This document shows, piece by piece, positions 8,901-17,570 of a stretch of DNA of 64,000 nucleotides. The position numbers and the translations under genes were made by a program. Within the stretch, counting starts at the first letter, position 1; each line of letters opens with the position of its first letter. Source of the DNA: Streptomyces sp. DT2A-34 (GTDB taxonomy: Bacteria; Actinomycetota; Actinomycetes; Streptomycetales; Streptomycetaceae); assembly GCF_030499515.1 (NCBI RefSeq), contig NZ_JASTWJ010000001.1, positions 3,638,001 through 3,702,000 on the forward strand. The letters are read 5' to 3'. Under the pieces are notes generated by a model. That model was not told where the DNA came from and ran no database searches. It saw nothing but the letters and a program-made list of their open reading frames with translations.

Positions 8901-9478
8901 TCGTCGCCGTCGAGGAGGGTGTCGACGGAGAGGTCGAGGGTGACGCCGACGGATTCGGGGACGGGGACGGCCTGCCCTCGCTTGAAGCGCTGAGGGTCGG
9001 GGTACTTACCGTCGGCCGGGTCCGTGTAGAGGAGGACCTCGTCGTGCGTGCGGTCGGCCACGATATAGACGGGGATGCCGGCCCTGGCATAGATCCCGAC
9101 CTTGATGGCCGTGTCGTTGGACCAGTTGGTCGAGGTCACCTCCAACACCAGACGGAAGACGTGCGGCGCGTAGCAGTTCTTCTCGACGAGCGCGTCCCGG
9201 AAATCGGCGTCGACGACGGACACGTCCGGCACCGCGTAGTCATCCGGTCCGGTCGGCAGCCAGAGTCCGATCCCGGGAATGGCCCGGAGCCCAGCCTCCC
9301 GGGCTCCGGCCTGCCTGAACTCGTAGCCGACCTCGAAACACGTCTCTTGGTGCGGCCCATCCGGCGGCGGTGTCACGACAATGCTCCCGTTGAGGATCTC
9401 CACCCGGTGCCCGGGCAGCTCCTCCCAGAGCCGGTCGGCAGCATCAGAAAGCGACGACTCGTGCAGCATCACAGCCAC
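8897..9478 (-). CDS. Uma2 family putative endonuclease (DUF820)
   Basis: This 193-residue PD-(D/E)XK-fold protein has VEILNGSIVV, then VPDVSVVDADF carrying the Asp, and LVLEVTS carrying the Glu. Downstream are K and Y residues in TAIKVGIYARAGIPVY. The family is abundant in Streptomyces and cyanobacteria, usually of unknown role. GTG 9478 follows AAAGGAGGG at 6-base spacing, which is better than the internal ATG 9469. It is tail-to-tail with the monooxygenase, and the two stops share CTAG. A paralogue lies at 29907-30521. Confidence 0.82.
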   Translation of the reverse strand: MAVMLHESSLSDAADRLWEELPGHRVEILNGSIVVTPPPDGPHQETCFEVGYEFRQAGAREAGLRAIPGIGLWLPTGPDDYAVPDVSVVDADFRDALVEKNCYAPHVFRLVLEVTSTNWSNDTAIKVGIYARAGIPVYIVADRTHDEVLLYTDPADGKYPDPQRFKRGQAVPVPESVGVTLDLSVDTLLDGDD

Positions 9479-9568
9479 GGCACCCTCCTTTCGGGAACAC
9501 CCTCCACGAGATTAACCGGGGGCGGGCGAATTCCGCCCCCGATCACTCATTCGAGGGAACCGCCCAGC

Positions 9569-11149
9569 TCAGAACGCATCCGTCGGCACGTAAATCCCCC
9601 AAACCCCCCGCAGCGCGTTGCATACCTCCCCCACAGTCGCCCGAGCCCGCAGCGCCTCCTTCATCGGGTACAGCACGTTGTCCTCCCCCTCCGCCGCCTT
9701 CCGCAGGGCATCGAGGGCCGAGTCCACCGCCCCCTGGTCCCGCTCCGCCCGCAGCTTCGCGAGCCGCTCGGCCTGCTGGGCCTCGATGGCGGGGTCGACG
9801 CGCAGCGGCTCGTACGGCTCCTCCTCGTCCAGCTGGAAGCGGTTGACGCCGACGACCACCCGCTCGCCCGAGTCCGTCTCCTGGGCGATCCGGTACGCGC
9901 TGCGCTCGATCTCGTTCTTCTGGAAGCCGTGCTCGATGGCCGCCACCGCGCCGCCGAGGTCCTCGACCCGCTGCATCAGCTCGACCGCCGCCGCCTCCAC
10001 GTCGTCGGTCATCTTCTCGATGACGTACGAGCCCGCGAAGGGGTCGACCGTCGCCGTCACGTCCGTCTCGTACGCCAGCACCTGCTGCGTACGCAACGCC
10101 AGCCGCGCGCTCTTGTCCGTCGGCAGCGCGATCGCCTCGTCGAAGGAGTTCGTGTGCAGGGACTGCGTGCCTCCCAGCACCGCCGCGAGGCCCTGCACCG
10201 CGACCCGGACCAGGTTCACCTCCGGCTGCTGGGCCGTCAGCTGCACGCCGGCGGTCTGCGTGTGGAAGCGCAGCATCAGCGACTTCGGGTTCTTCGCTCC
10301 GAACTCCTCCCGCATCACGCGGGCCCAGATCCTGCGCGCGGCACGGAACTTGGCGACCTCCTCCAGGATCGTCGTACGGGCCACGAAGAAGAAGGAGAGG
10401 CGGGGCGCGAAGTCGTCGACGTCCATGCCCGCCGCCACCGCCGTGCGGACGTACTCGATGCCGTCCGCCAGCGTGAACGCGATCTCCTGCGCGGGCGACG
10501 CGCCCGCCTCCGCCATGTGGTAGCCGGAGATCGAGATCGTGTTCCACTTCGGGATCTCGGCCTTGCAGTACTTGAAGATGTCCGCGATCAGACGCAGGGA
10601 GGGCTTCGGCGGGAAGATGTACGTCCCGCGCGCGATGTACTCCTTCAGCACGTCGTTCTGGATCGTGCCGGTGAGCCGGTCGGCCGGGACCCCCTGCTCC
10701 TCCGCCACCAGTTGGTACAGGAGCAGCAGCAGCGCGGCCGGCGCGTTGATCGTCATCGACGTCGACACCTGGTCCAGCGGGATCCCGCCGAACAGCACCC
10801 GCATGTCGTCGATCGAGTCGATGGCGACGCCCACCTTGCCGACCTCACCGTGCGCGATCGGGGCGTCGGAGTCGTGGCCCATCTGGGTGGGCAGGTCGAA
10901 GGCGACGGAGAGGCCCATCGTGCCGTGGGCGATCAGGTCGCGGTAGCGGGCGTTGGACTCCGTCGCCGTACCGAAACCCGCGTACTGGCGCATCGTCCAC
11001 GGGCGGCCCGTGTACATCGACGGATACACGCCGCGCGTGAAGGGGTACTCGCCGGGCTCGCCCAGCTTCTCCGCCGGGTCCCAGTCGTTCAGCGCGTCCG
11101 GCCCGTAGACCGGCTCGATGGGCAGTCCGGACTCCGACTCACGCGCCAT
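9569..11149 (-). CDS. Acyl-CoA mutase large subunit, methylmalonyl-CoA mutase type, catalytic domain only
   Basis: This 526-residue TIM-barrel mutase has [15 protein letters not shown] (residues 47-61), [36 protein letters not shown] and SGYHMAEAG. Tyr in the MYTG segment and Arg in IARGTY occupy positions that select methylmalonyl-CoA in the family, from memory of the MCM structure. Isobutyryl-CoA mutase has Phe and Gln there. The C-terminal B12-binding domain of full-length mutases is absent and the protein stops soon after the barrel. It therefore needs a separate small cobalamin subunit, not seen in this window. GGAGG precedes the ATG by 8 bases. It is divergent from the L,D-transpeptidase gene. 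Confidence 0.85.
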   Translation of the reverse strand: MARESESGLPIEPVYGPDALNDWDPAEKLGEPGEYPFTRGVYPSMYTGRPWTMRQYAGFGTATESNARYRDLIAHGTMGLSVAFDLPTQMGHDSDAPIAHGEVGKVGVAIDSIDDMRVLFGGIPLDQVSTSMTINAPAALLLLLYQLVAEEQGVPADRLTGTIQNDVLKEYIARGTYIFPPKPSLRLIADIFKYCKAEIPKWNTISISGYHMAEAGASPAQEIAFTLADGIEYVRTAVAAGMDVDDFAPRLSFFFVARTTILEEVAKFRAARRIWARVMREEFGAKNPKSLMLRFHTQTAGVQLTAQQPEVNLVRVAVQGLAAVLGGTQSLHTNSFDEAIALPTDKSARLALRTQQVLAYETDVTATVDPFAGSYVIEKMTDDVEAAAVELMQRVEDLGGAVAAIEHGFQKNEIERSAYRIAQETDSGERVVVGVNRFQLDEEEPYEPLRVDPAIEAQQAERLAKLRAERDQGAVDSALDALRKAAEGEDNVLYPMKEALRARATVGEVCNALRGVWGIYVPTDAF

Positions 11150-11351
11150 GGTGTGTGCCTCCGCGTCGTGCTGCTTGTTACCCGCCGGTACGGGCGGCCT
11201 CGCCACGGACTGTAGCGGCGGGCGTCCGCCTTGTCTCCCACCATGCTCCCTGGTTCGCAACGGGTCACGCGCGGGGAGACATCTCTGGGGAACGTCTGGT
11301 GAGGACATCGGGGCGGCCGGGTCCGGCCGCGATGAGACGACGGGGGTCGGG

Positions 11352-12230
11352 ATGCGTACCAGAGGCATGGGGTGGATACGCGTCAGGGGCATGGGGAGCC
11401 TCCGCGGCAAGGGCAGGCGGGCGTCGACGGCCGTGGTCGCCTCGGGTGCCGTGCTCACGGTGCTGTGCGGGTGCACCGTGCAGGCCTCCGGCGAGAAGCA
11501 CCGCACGCCGGTGCGCATCGAGCTCCCGAGCGGCACGCCGTCCCCGAAGTCCGCCCCGCCCGACGACAAGCCGAGCGCCGAGCCCACGCCGCCGGCGCCC
11601 GCCGTGCTGTGGTCGCGGGGCGACGAGGGCCGTGACGTACGCGAGCTCCAGGCCCGGCTGCGGCAGATCGCCTGGCTCTTCGACGGGCCGACCGGGACCT
11701 ACGACGATCTGACCGAGCAGGCGGTCAGGGGCTTCCAGGGCAAGCGGGGGCTGCCGAAGACGGGGAAGACCGACGAGGTCACCTGGCAACGGCTGCTGAA
11801 GATGACGCGCGAGCCCGGCAAGTGGGACCTGTACCTGATGGGCGGGCAGCCCGCCGACGCGCCGGACGCGCGGTGCATGACGGGCCGGGTGCTGTGCATC
11901 AGCAAGTCGAGCCGGACGCTGCGCTGGATGATCGACGGTCGGACGGTGCTGACGGTGCCGGTGCGGTTCGGGTCGCAGTACACACCGACGCGGGAAGGTG
12001 TGTTCAACGTCTACTGGAAGTCCCGGCATCATGTGTCGACGCTCTATGACTCGCCGATGCCGTACGCGATGTTCTTCAGCGGCGGCCAGGCGGTGCACTA
12101 CTCGTCCGACTTCGCGGCCACGGGTTACTCCGGCGCCTCGCACGGCTGCGTCAACGTACGGGACGAGCGGGCGATCTCGGAGATGTTCGACCAGGTGAGG
12201 ACCGGCGACAAGGTCGTCGTCCACTGGTGA
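11352..12230 (+). CDS. L,D-transpeptidase with peptidoglycan-binding domain
   Basis: This 292-residue exported cell-wall enzyme begins with a basic N-terminus and hydrophobic stretch ending VLCGC, a possible though non-canonical lipobox with Cys near residue 41. A Pro/Ser-rich linker leads to a PG_binding_1 domain (about residues 95-150, [15 protein letters not shown]) and a C-terminal YkuD domain with the catalytic SHGCVNVRD motif near residue 270. The family forms 3-3 crosslinks in peptidoglycan. ATG 11352 is the most likely start, but ATGs at 11370 and 11391 are also possible and no strong ribosome site decides. Confidence 0.85.
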   Translation: MRTRGMGWIRVRGMGSLRGKGRRASTAVVASGAVLTVLCGCTVQASGEKHRTPVRIELPSGTPSPKSAPPDDKPSAEPTPPAPAVLWSRGDEGRDVRELQARLRQIAWLFDGPTGTYDDLTEQAVRGFQGKRGLPKTGKTDEVTWQRLLKMTREPGKWDLYLMGGQPADAPDARCMTGRVLCISKSSRTLRWMIDGRTVLTVPVRFGSQYTPTREGVFNVYWKSRHHVSTLYDSPMPYAMFFSGGQAVHYSSDFAATGYSGASHGCVNVRDERAISEMFDQVRTGDKVVVHW

Positions 12231-12456
12231 GGCGCGGGACGCGGATGAAGTGGGGCGCGGGCGGGACCGGGGGAACGTGTCCCGCCCGCGCCGATGCACG
12301 AGCCGCAGGTACGGGGGGAACCCCGGCTCTGTGCGAGGGCCGATGACCAGTCGGCTCACTCATTTCAGCGCCACGGCGGCCGAAAGTGTCACCCTCGGCG
12401 CGAAGAATTTTCCGCGAATCACAAAACCGCAGGTCAGCGGCTTGTGTCAGGAGTGA

Positions 12457-13482
12457 CTACGACGACTCCGACGTGGGCACGCCGACCGCGGGGTCCGCGT
12501 CAGCGCTTCTGCCCTTGTCCCGATCCCGATCCCGATCCCGATCCCGGTCCTGGTCCTGGTCCTGGTCCTGGTCCTGGTCTCGGCGGTCGTCGTCGCCCTT
12601 GTCCGTGTCTTTGTCTTTGCCTTTGTCCGCGTTCTCTTCCTGGCCGACGTCGCCCTTGCCCTCGTCCCGCGGCGACCCGGTGCTCTCGCCGACGCCGGTC
12701 AGGACGCTCTGGCAGTACTTCCGCACGGTGACGGAACCACCGGCCGCGCTCTCCAGGGCGCGGCGACGGTCGACGGACAACTGCTTGCCGTCGCGCAGGT
12801 CGCGGCAGGAGGAGGTGACCTTGCGCCACCAGCCGTCGGAGTGTTCGTCGCGGTCCGGGGCGGCGGTTTCGCGGCCCGGGGCCGGGCTGCCGGGTGCCGT
12901 GTCCTGGGTGTTCCCGGAGCCGGTGGAGCCCTTCGAGCCGCCGTCGGGCGTGGGCTCGCCCTGAGCGCCGTTCTCCGGCGAGGGCGAGACGAGCGTGCGC
13001 TCCGGCAGCGACGGCGAGACCGAGGCGGCCGGGCGGCCCGGCTCGTCGCGGTCGAACGGCGTGGGCAGGACTCCGGTTCCGGCCGCGACGGCGACCCCGC
13101 CGACCATGCCGACGGCCAGCGCGGCGGCGAGGCCGAGCCGTGCGGGACGAGCCCAGCGCGGGCGACGGGCGGCACGGGCGGGGGTGCCGATGCGGACGAG
13201 GCCCGCGTCGGAACCGTCGGAGGCGTGCGAACCGGAGCTGTGGCCGGTGGTCCCGGGAGCGTCGGCCCGGTCGGCGCGCGCCGCGCGGAACGCCGCCAAC
13301 GCGGCGGCCTCTCCGGGGAGTTCCGCGCTGCTCAGCGGGGGTTCGGCGGTCAGGGACTCAAGCGTCTTGGCGAGCCGTTCGGCCTGGTCACGGTTGGCGG
13401 CGTCGACAGCTTCGAGGGACTCTCCGCGCAGCAAACGTTCCGCCGTTTCGCGGTCCAGCCACCTGTACTGCTCGTCGGCCAT
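12457..13482 (-). CDS. Single-pass membrane partner of ECF sigma factor (module 1)
   Basis: This 341-residue protein has a cytoplasmic N-terminal region (YRWLDRETAERLLRG), one membrane segment at about residues 115-135, and a Pro/Ser/Gly-rich extracellular linker. A small domain follows with two conserved Cys (SSCRDLRDGK and RKYCQSVL), then a low-complexity acidic tail built of DQ and DR dipeptides. The ATG overlaps the sigma stop by one base (TGATG) and follows AAGGA at 6-base spacing; GTG 13485 is the alternative. It probably works as an anti-sigma or signal sensor for the upstream sigma factor, by gene coupling. No zinc-type anti-sigma motif is visible. The protein at 15576-16466 is a paralogue. 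Confidence 0.72.
   Translation of the reverse strand: MADEQYRWLDRETAERLLRGESLEAVDAANRDQAERLAKTLESLTAEPPLSSAELPGEAAALAAFRAARADRADAPGTTGHSSGSHASDGSDAGLVRIGTPARAARRPRWARPARLGLAAALAVGMVGGVAVAAGTGVLPTPFDRDEPGRPAASVSPSLPERTLVSPSPENGAQGEPTPDGGSKGSTGSGNTQDTAPGSPAPGRETAAPDRDEHSDGWWRKVTSSCRDLRDGKQLSVDRRRALESAAGGSVTVRKYCQSVLTGVGESTGSPRDEGKGDVGQEENADKGKDKDTDKGDDDRRDQDQDQDQDQDRDRDRDRDRDKGRSADADPAVGVPTSESS
12519..12580 (-). repeat. Hexanucleotide repeats coding (DQ)n(DR)n
   Basis: About four copies of CGATCC-type and five of GGTCCT-type hexamers run back to back. Read on the minus strand in frame they give DQDQDQ then DRDRDR near the C-terminus of the sigma-partner protein. Copy number is likely to vary between strains. 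Confidence 0.8.
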
Positions 13483-14144
13483 CACACATCCTTCTGCGTC
13501 CGCGAACGCATATGCGTCACACTCGCAGACGTCACCGCACGGTCGCGGGTTCCTCGCTGGTGAGGCAGGGCGTCGAGCACCCCGGCCGATTCCGGATCGT
13601 CGCCGAGCAGCTCGGCGAGCCGCTTCAGACCCCGGTGCGCGGCGGTCCGTACGGCGCCCGGACGCTTGCCGAGCGTCTCCGCGGCCGTCTTGGCGTCGAG
13701 CCCCACGACCACGCGCAGGACGACGGCCTCCGCCTGGTCCTGCGGCAGGCGCGCGATGAGGGAGAGGGTGCCGTCGGTGGCCAGGGCCTCGATGGCCTCG
13801 CCCGCGGTGTCGGACTCGGCGGCCTTCCCGGTCAGCTCCGTCTCGTCGCCGCCGATCGCGGGGCGGCGGCCGCGCATGCGTATGTGGTCCAGGGCGCGGT
13901 TGCGGGCTATTCGGGCGGCCCAGCCGCGGAAGCGGTCCGCGTCCCCGCTGAACCGCTCCAGGTCACGCGCTATCTGCAGCCACGCCTCCGACGCGACGTC
14001 CTCGGCGTCGGGGTCGCCGACCAGCGTCCGTACGTACCCGAGCAGCCGCGGGTGCACGGAGCGGTACACAGTCCGGAACGCGGTCTCGTTCCCGTCCTGT
14101 GCCGCAAGCACCGCGGCCGTCAGCTCCGCGTCGTCCCCCAGCAC
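13482..14144 (-). CDS. ECF sigma factor (module 1)
   Basis: This 220-residue extracytoplasmic-function sigma factor has region 2 at about residues 20-90 (DAEDVASEAWLQIARDL, FRGWAARIARNRALDHIR). Region 4 is at about 130-190 (LPQDQAEAVVLRVVVGL, and TAAETLGKRPGAVRTAAHRGLKRL as helix-turn-helix). GTG 14144 is preferred because TTGAGG lies 6 bases upstream; the longer reading from TTG 14156 would start inside that site. It is translationally coupled to its membrane partner. The sigma at 16689-17279 is a paralogue with near-identical stretches such as AEAVLLRVVVGLDA. Confidence 0.88.
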   Translation of the reverse strand: MLGDDAELTAAVLAAQDGNETAFRTVYRSVHPRLLGYVRTLVGDPDAEDVASEAWLQIARDLERFSGDADRFRGWAARIARNRALDHIRMRGRRPAIGGDETELTGKAAESDTAGEAIEALATDGTLSLIARLPQDQAEAVVLRVVVGLDAKTAAETLGKRPGAVRTAAHRGLKRLAELLGDDPESAGVLDALPHQRGTRDRAVTSASVTHMRSRTQKDV

Positions 14145-14439
14145 TAGGTACCTCAATTGATGGTTGCGGTTTCAAGACCGCAGGTCGTTGCGGTGGTCAT
14201 ACACCCTCCGCGTCCGGCGCGAAAGGCACGTTACGGCCTGAAAGAGCCGCTCGTCCATGTCCGTACAACATGCAACTACCCAGGACACCGCGATGTCCCC
14301 GCCGGGGTGTGACACAAAACGCAGTCATGGCGCTGTAGAGAGTACGGGCCGCCGCGCGGCCCGTGCCGCGCGACGGCCGGGGCCTCTCCTGTGGGGGGTG
14401 GCGGCCCCGGCCGTCTCCGCGACGTCTCTGGTTCGGACG

Positions 14440-14935
14440 GATCAAGCCCCAGGTCGGCGTCGCCTGCCCGCACGTCCACCAGGCTGTTGCGGCGAAGTCT
14501 CTCCGGACGCGATGCGCACAAATCGGTGCGGGCCCGGTAGGCGACGGGGTGCCGGAACGTGCGCGAGGCGGTCGCGTTGGGTACGGGGGTGGCGCCGAGG
14601 CCGCAGGCCAGCATGGACAGTTGCGTCAGGGTCGAGTTGGCGAGGTGACGGGCGTCGGGGGAGGCGTCGCGGTTCAGCCAGACCCAGGGCTCGTCGGCGA
14701 AGCGGGACAGATCGACGGGCAAGTCGGTGTCCTCGGCCAGGGGATGCCGCTGGGCAGTGCGCTCACGAAATGGTCGTGGCGCCAGGGCCGCATGCGCAGG
14801 CCGCGCACCGGTGCGCTCGGCCGGATGACGGCGATGTCGATCTCGCGCCGGACGACGGCCTCCTGCCCCGCTCCCGTGTCCCCCTCCATGATCTGAAGTT
14901 CGACGCGGGGACGGGTCCGGCGGAAGCGGTGTGAA
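14440..14935 (-). pseudogene. LysR-type regulator remnant (substrate-binding domain only)
   Basis: On the minus strand, RRTRPRVELQIMEGDTGAG and VVRREIDIAVIRPS read as the start of a LysR substrate-binding domain. The frame then shifts near 14750, and HPLAEDTDLPVDLSRFADEPW continues it, followed by ANSTLTQLSMLACGLGATPVP. The N-terminal helix-turn-helix half is missing altogether and the end is degenerate. It lies back-to-back with a decayed hydrolase, the usual place for a LysR regulator of that gene. Boundaries are approximate. Confidence 0.65.
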
Positions 14936-14945
14936 GGAGAAAGCC

Positions 14946-15562
14946 GTGCCCTTCGGGAGCGAGTTCACGGACGAACGGCTGAGCCTGCGCGTCGACGGCG
15001 TGGCCCTACAGGTCGCCGCCGTCCGGCGGGCCGGTGAGCTTGCCCCTGGCGTCTTCCTCCACGGCTTCGGCTCCACGAAGGAGGACTACACCGACTTCCT
15101 GCACCAACCCGCCTTCGCCGGGCGCCCGTTCCTCGCCTACGACGCCCCGGGCTGCGGGGAGACGGTCTGCGCGGACCTGACGAAGATCTCGATCCCGTTC
15201 CTGGTGAACACCGCCCAGGCAGTGCTGCGGCAGTCGGGCATCGAGGGCAACCTCGCCACGGAGGACTGCTTCCTGAGCCGGCAGTCGTCATGCACCCCCG
15301 GGCGACGACGAGCACTTCTTCGACGGCTTCGTCGAGCAGGCGCACCGGTCGGCGGAGCCGTCCAGGGCCCTGTACGCAGCGAGCCTGCGCCACAAGGTGC
15401 GCCCCCGGCGCGGTGCGAGGGATCTTCGAGTCGATGGTCGACCCGACGGCGTCGAGGTGGCGGAGGTCCCGCGTCCCGCACAGCGGGCACTGGCCGATGT
15501 ACGCCAACCCCGTGGCGATGCGGGAACGAATCGCCGCGTTCCAGACACGCGGCGACACCTGA
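14946..15562 (+). pseudogene. Alpha/beta hydrolase pseudogene
   Basis: GTG 14946 with AAGGAGA upstream starts a normal hydrolase N-terminus (VFLHGFGSTKEDYTDFLHQP, oxyanion HG motif; LAYDAPGCGET). After AVLRQSG the segment with the nucleophile Ser (G-x-S-x-G) is deleted and the text jumps to IEGNLATEDCFLSRQ. A frameshift near 15290 leads to EHFFDGFVEQAHRS and LYAASLRHKVRP. An extra C near 15405 shifts the frame again to GAVRGIFESMV, then another deletion joins RVPHSGHWPMYANP, which holds the catalytic His. There are at least two frameshifts and two deletions, so it is certainly non-functional. Confidence 0.82.
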
Positions 15563-15575
15563 TCAAGCGACCTTC

Positions 15576-16466
15576 TCAGCCTGCTCGCTTCCCGGCGTTC
15601 TCGGCGTTCTCGGCGTTCTCGGCGTTCTCGGCGTTCTCGGCGCCTTCGTTGTTCTCGCCGTTCTCAGCCTTCCCGGCGCCCTTCCCGGACGTGTTCTTGT
15701 CGCTCGGGGCCTGGTCACTCGGGTCACTCGGGACCTGACCGTTGCCGGTGGCCCCCGCACCGGCGCCGTCGGCCTTCTTGGTCGGCTCGCTCTTCGCCGC
15801 CGCCAGTTGCTCGGCGCAGTACGCGGCCACCTGGTCCTCGCCGCCCGCTGCCGTGACGAGCCGCTGCCAGGCCGTCGAGTCCAGGGCCTTGCCGTGCTCC
15901 TCGACCTGCGCGTAGGCGCGGCACTTGGCCTCGGTGTCCTGGGCGGTGGCCGGATGGCCGGGCTTCGCGGAGGCGGCGCCCGGCGCGGCGGAGGACGGCT
16001 CGGCGGCCGGCAGACCGGGAGCGCTGTTCGACGGGGTGGGCCCGCCCTTGTCTTCCGCGGGGGCGTCCGAGGAACCGGACGTACCGATCGCGGCGAACGC
16101 CACGCCGCCCAGCGCGAGGCTCGCGACGAACAGGGAGAGCGTGGTCTTCACCGAGCGCGCGAAGCGCCGTTGCTCACGGGGCCGCCAGTCGTCCCGGCGC
16201 CGGGTGCGCGCCGTCCGGTGGGCCCCCGCCTCCCGGGCCGCGCGGAACGCGGCCACGGCCCGCTGCTCGCCCTCGTCGTCCACGCGGTGCCCGCGCAGCA
16301 CGGCGGCGGAGAGCAGCGCCTCCAACGCGGCGTCGTCGAGCATCACGGTCGGGCCGGACGCGTGACCGGGCACGTGACCGGACGCAGGCCCGGAAGCCAT
16401 GCCCTCAGGGTGCGCACGCCGACGGCCGGTGTACCCACCGCCGCTCTGCCGTTCACCCATGTCCAT
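15576..16466 (-). CDS. Single-pass membrane partner of ECF sigma factor (module 2)
   Basis: This 296-residue paralogue of the protein at 12457-13482 has a cytoplasmic N-terminus (DDAALEALLSAAVLRG), one membrane helix (about residues 125-145) and a Ser/Pro/Ala linker. It carries the same two-Cys domain (AKCRAYAQVEEHGK and AAYCAEQLAAAK). Its tail is made of ENA tripeptide repeats instead of DQ/DR. ATG 16466 is chosen, with CAGGA upstream; ATG 16460 is the alternative. Unlike module 1, a 222-base gap separates it from its sigma gene, so it is not translationally coupled. Probable anti-sigma or sensor; no biochemical function is recognisable. Confidence 0.7.
   Translation of the reverse strand: MDMGERQSGGGYTGRRRAHPEGMASGPASGHVPGHASGPTVMLDDAALEALLSAAVLRGHRVDDEGEQRAVAAFRAAREAGAHRTARTRRRDDWRPREQRRFARSVKTTLSLFVASLALGGVAFAAIGTSGSSDAPAEDKGGPTPSNSAPGLPAAEPSSAAPGAASAKPGHPATAQDTEAKCRAYAQVEEHGKALDSTAWQRLVTAAGGEDQVAAYCAEQLAAAKSEPTKKADGAGAGATGNGQVPSDPSDQAPSDKNTSGKGAGKAENGENNEGAENAENAENAENAENAGKRAG
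15594..15638 (-). repeat. Five tandem 9-bp repeats coding (ENA)n
   Basis: Five exact copies of GGCGTTCTC run in frame and are read on the minus strand as Glu-Asn-Ala. They form the variable-looking tail of the module 2 membrane protein. The length is a multiple of three, so copy-number change keeps the frame. Confidence 0.9.
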
Positions 16467-16504
16467 GTCCTGTTCCTGTCCGACCTGATCCGTATGCGGC
16501 CCGC

Positions 16505-16540
16505 GTGACGCACATGACGTACGTGACGCACATGACGTAC
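16505..16540. repeat. Two exact 18-bp tandem repeats upstream of sigma-partner gene
   Basis: GTGACGCACATGACGTAC occurs twice head to tail. It begins 39 bases upstream of the start of the module 2 membrane gene (16466, minus strand), in the gap between that gene and its sigma gene. Each copy carries TGACGTAC. It could be a regulator or sigma-factor binding site; no function is proven. Confidence 0.75.
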
Positions 16541-16688
16541 ACGATCTACGCAGCACCTGTGACAGCTGTGACTCACGAGCTCGTAGAGCCTGTACGTCTC
16601 CCACGCCCCGTACGACTCACCGCCCACACCGCTTCGCCTCATCGAGGCGCCCATGTTCCGCCTTGGCCGCCGCCGTCACGCGCACCGT

Positions 16689-17279
16689 TCATCTCGATTC
16701 CCCCAGCGTCCGGGGGCCGTCATCCGTCACACCTTCGACGCCCAGCTGCTTGGCCAGGCGCTTCAGCCCTCGGTACGCGGCCGTGCGGACCGCGCCCGGG
16801 CGCTTGCCGAGGACGCGGGCCGCGGCGGGGGCGTCGAGGCCGACGACCACCCGCAGCAGCACGGCCTCGGCCTGGTCCCGCGGCAGTCCGCGGACCAGCT
16901 CCAGGGCGCGCTCCGTGGAGATCGACTCCAGCGCCTGGTCATAGGTGCTGTGCGTACCGGGCAACTCCAGTACGTCCTGTTCCAGCGCCGACGACCGGGG
17001 CCGTACCTTCAGCCGGCGCAGATGGTCCAGCGCCCGGTGCCGGGCGATGGTCACGCTCCAGCCCCGGAACCCGGCCCCGTCACCCTTGAACCGCCCGAGA
17101 TCCCGGGCGATCTCCAGCCAGGCGTCGGACGCCACGTCCTCGGCGTCGTCCCCGACCAGCCCACGCAGGTACCCGAGCAGTCCTGGCTGCACCAGCCGGT
17201 ACGCGACCGCGAACGCGGCCTCGTCACCCTCCTGAGCCCGCGCGACGGCCGCGCCCAACTCCCCGTCGTACGCGTGCAC
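16689..17279 (-). CDS. ECF sigma factor (module 2)
   Basis: This 196-residue ECF sigma factor has region 2 with AEDVASDAWLEIARDLGRF and FRGWSVTIARHRALDHLRR. Region 4 has LPRDQAEAVLLRVVVGLDA and AARVLGKRPGAVRTAAYRGLKRL as helix-turn-helix. GTG 17279 is selected because AGGGAGGGG lies about 9 bases upstream and the homology to module 1 begins there; the open frame extends further but reads as Gly/Arg-rich non-homologous sequence. It is the paralogue of the sigma at 13482-14144. The two sigma factors are close enough that they may recognise overlapping promoters. Confidence 0.87.
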   Translation of the reverse strand: MHAYDGELGAAVARAQEGDEAAFAVAYRLVQPGLLGYLRGLVGDDAEDVASDAWLEIARDLGRFKGDGAGFRGWSVTIARHRALDHLRRLKVRPRSSALEQDVLELPGTHSTYDQALESISTERALELVRGLPRDQAEAVLLRVVVGLDAPAAARVLGKRPGAVRTAAYRGLKRLAKQLGVEGVTDDGPRTLGESR

Positions 17280-17505
17280 GCGGCGGGGTTCCCCTCCCTG
17301 GCGCAAGAACTGTCCTCGTCCGTACCGGTTCGCGGCGAATCCGCACCTCGCGGTACGGCCACCTTGCCCACGTCCCTCCACGGTGATCAGCGCCCCGCCT
17401 CACAGAAGTGTCACAGGGCGCGTCCGGCGCGGCCCGGGATACAACCCTCGCGGCCCATCGGGAGTCAGAGACCCCATGAGGGAGGCAACGGCCTTCGCAC
17501 AGCCG

Positions 17506-17527
17506 TGCCACAGAAATGGCATACGAT
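17506..17527 (+). promoter_or_regulatory. Dyad TGCCA-N6-TGGCA beside a TACGAT -10 box
   Basis: A 5-bp inverted repeat (17506-17510 and 17517-17521) directly abuts TACGAT (17522-17527), a TANNNT-type -10 element. It lies 44 bases before the lipoprotein start. A repressor bound to the dyad would cover the promoter. The regulator is unknown. Confidence 0.45.
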
Positions 17528-17570
17528 GCGCGCGCCCCTCATAAAGATCACATAAGAGGATGTACACGCC

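Noticed and set aside
8840..11215. 791-codon plus-strand frame opposite Uma2 and the mutase
   Set aside because: Antisense to two clear genes; rich in Arg, Leu and Asp with no family motif.
12519..15638. CRISPR array from the short direct repeats
   Set aside because: Repeats are 6-9 bp, contiguous and in frame inside coding regions, without spacers. No cas genes are present.
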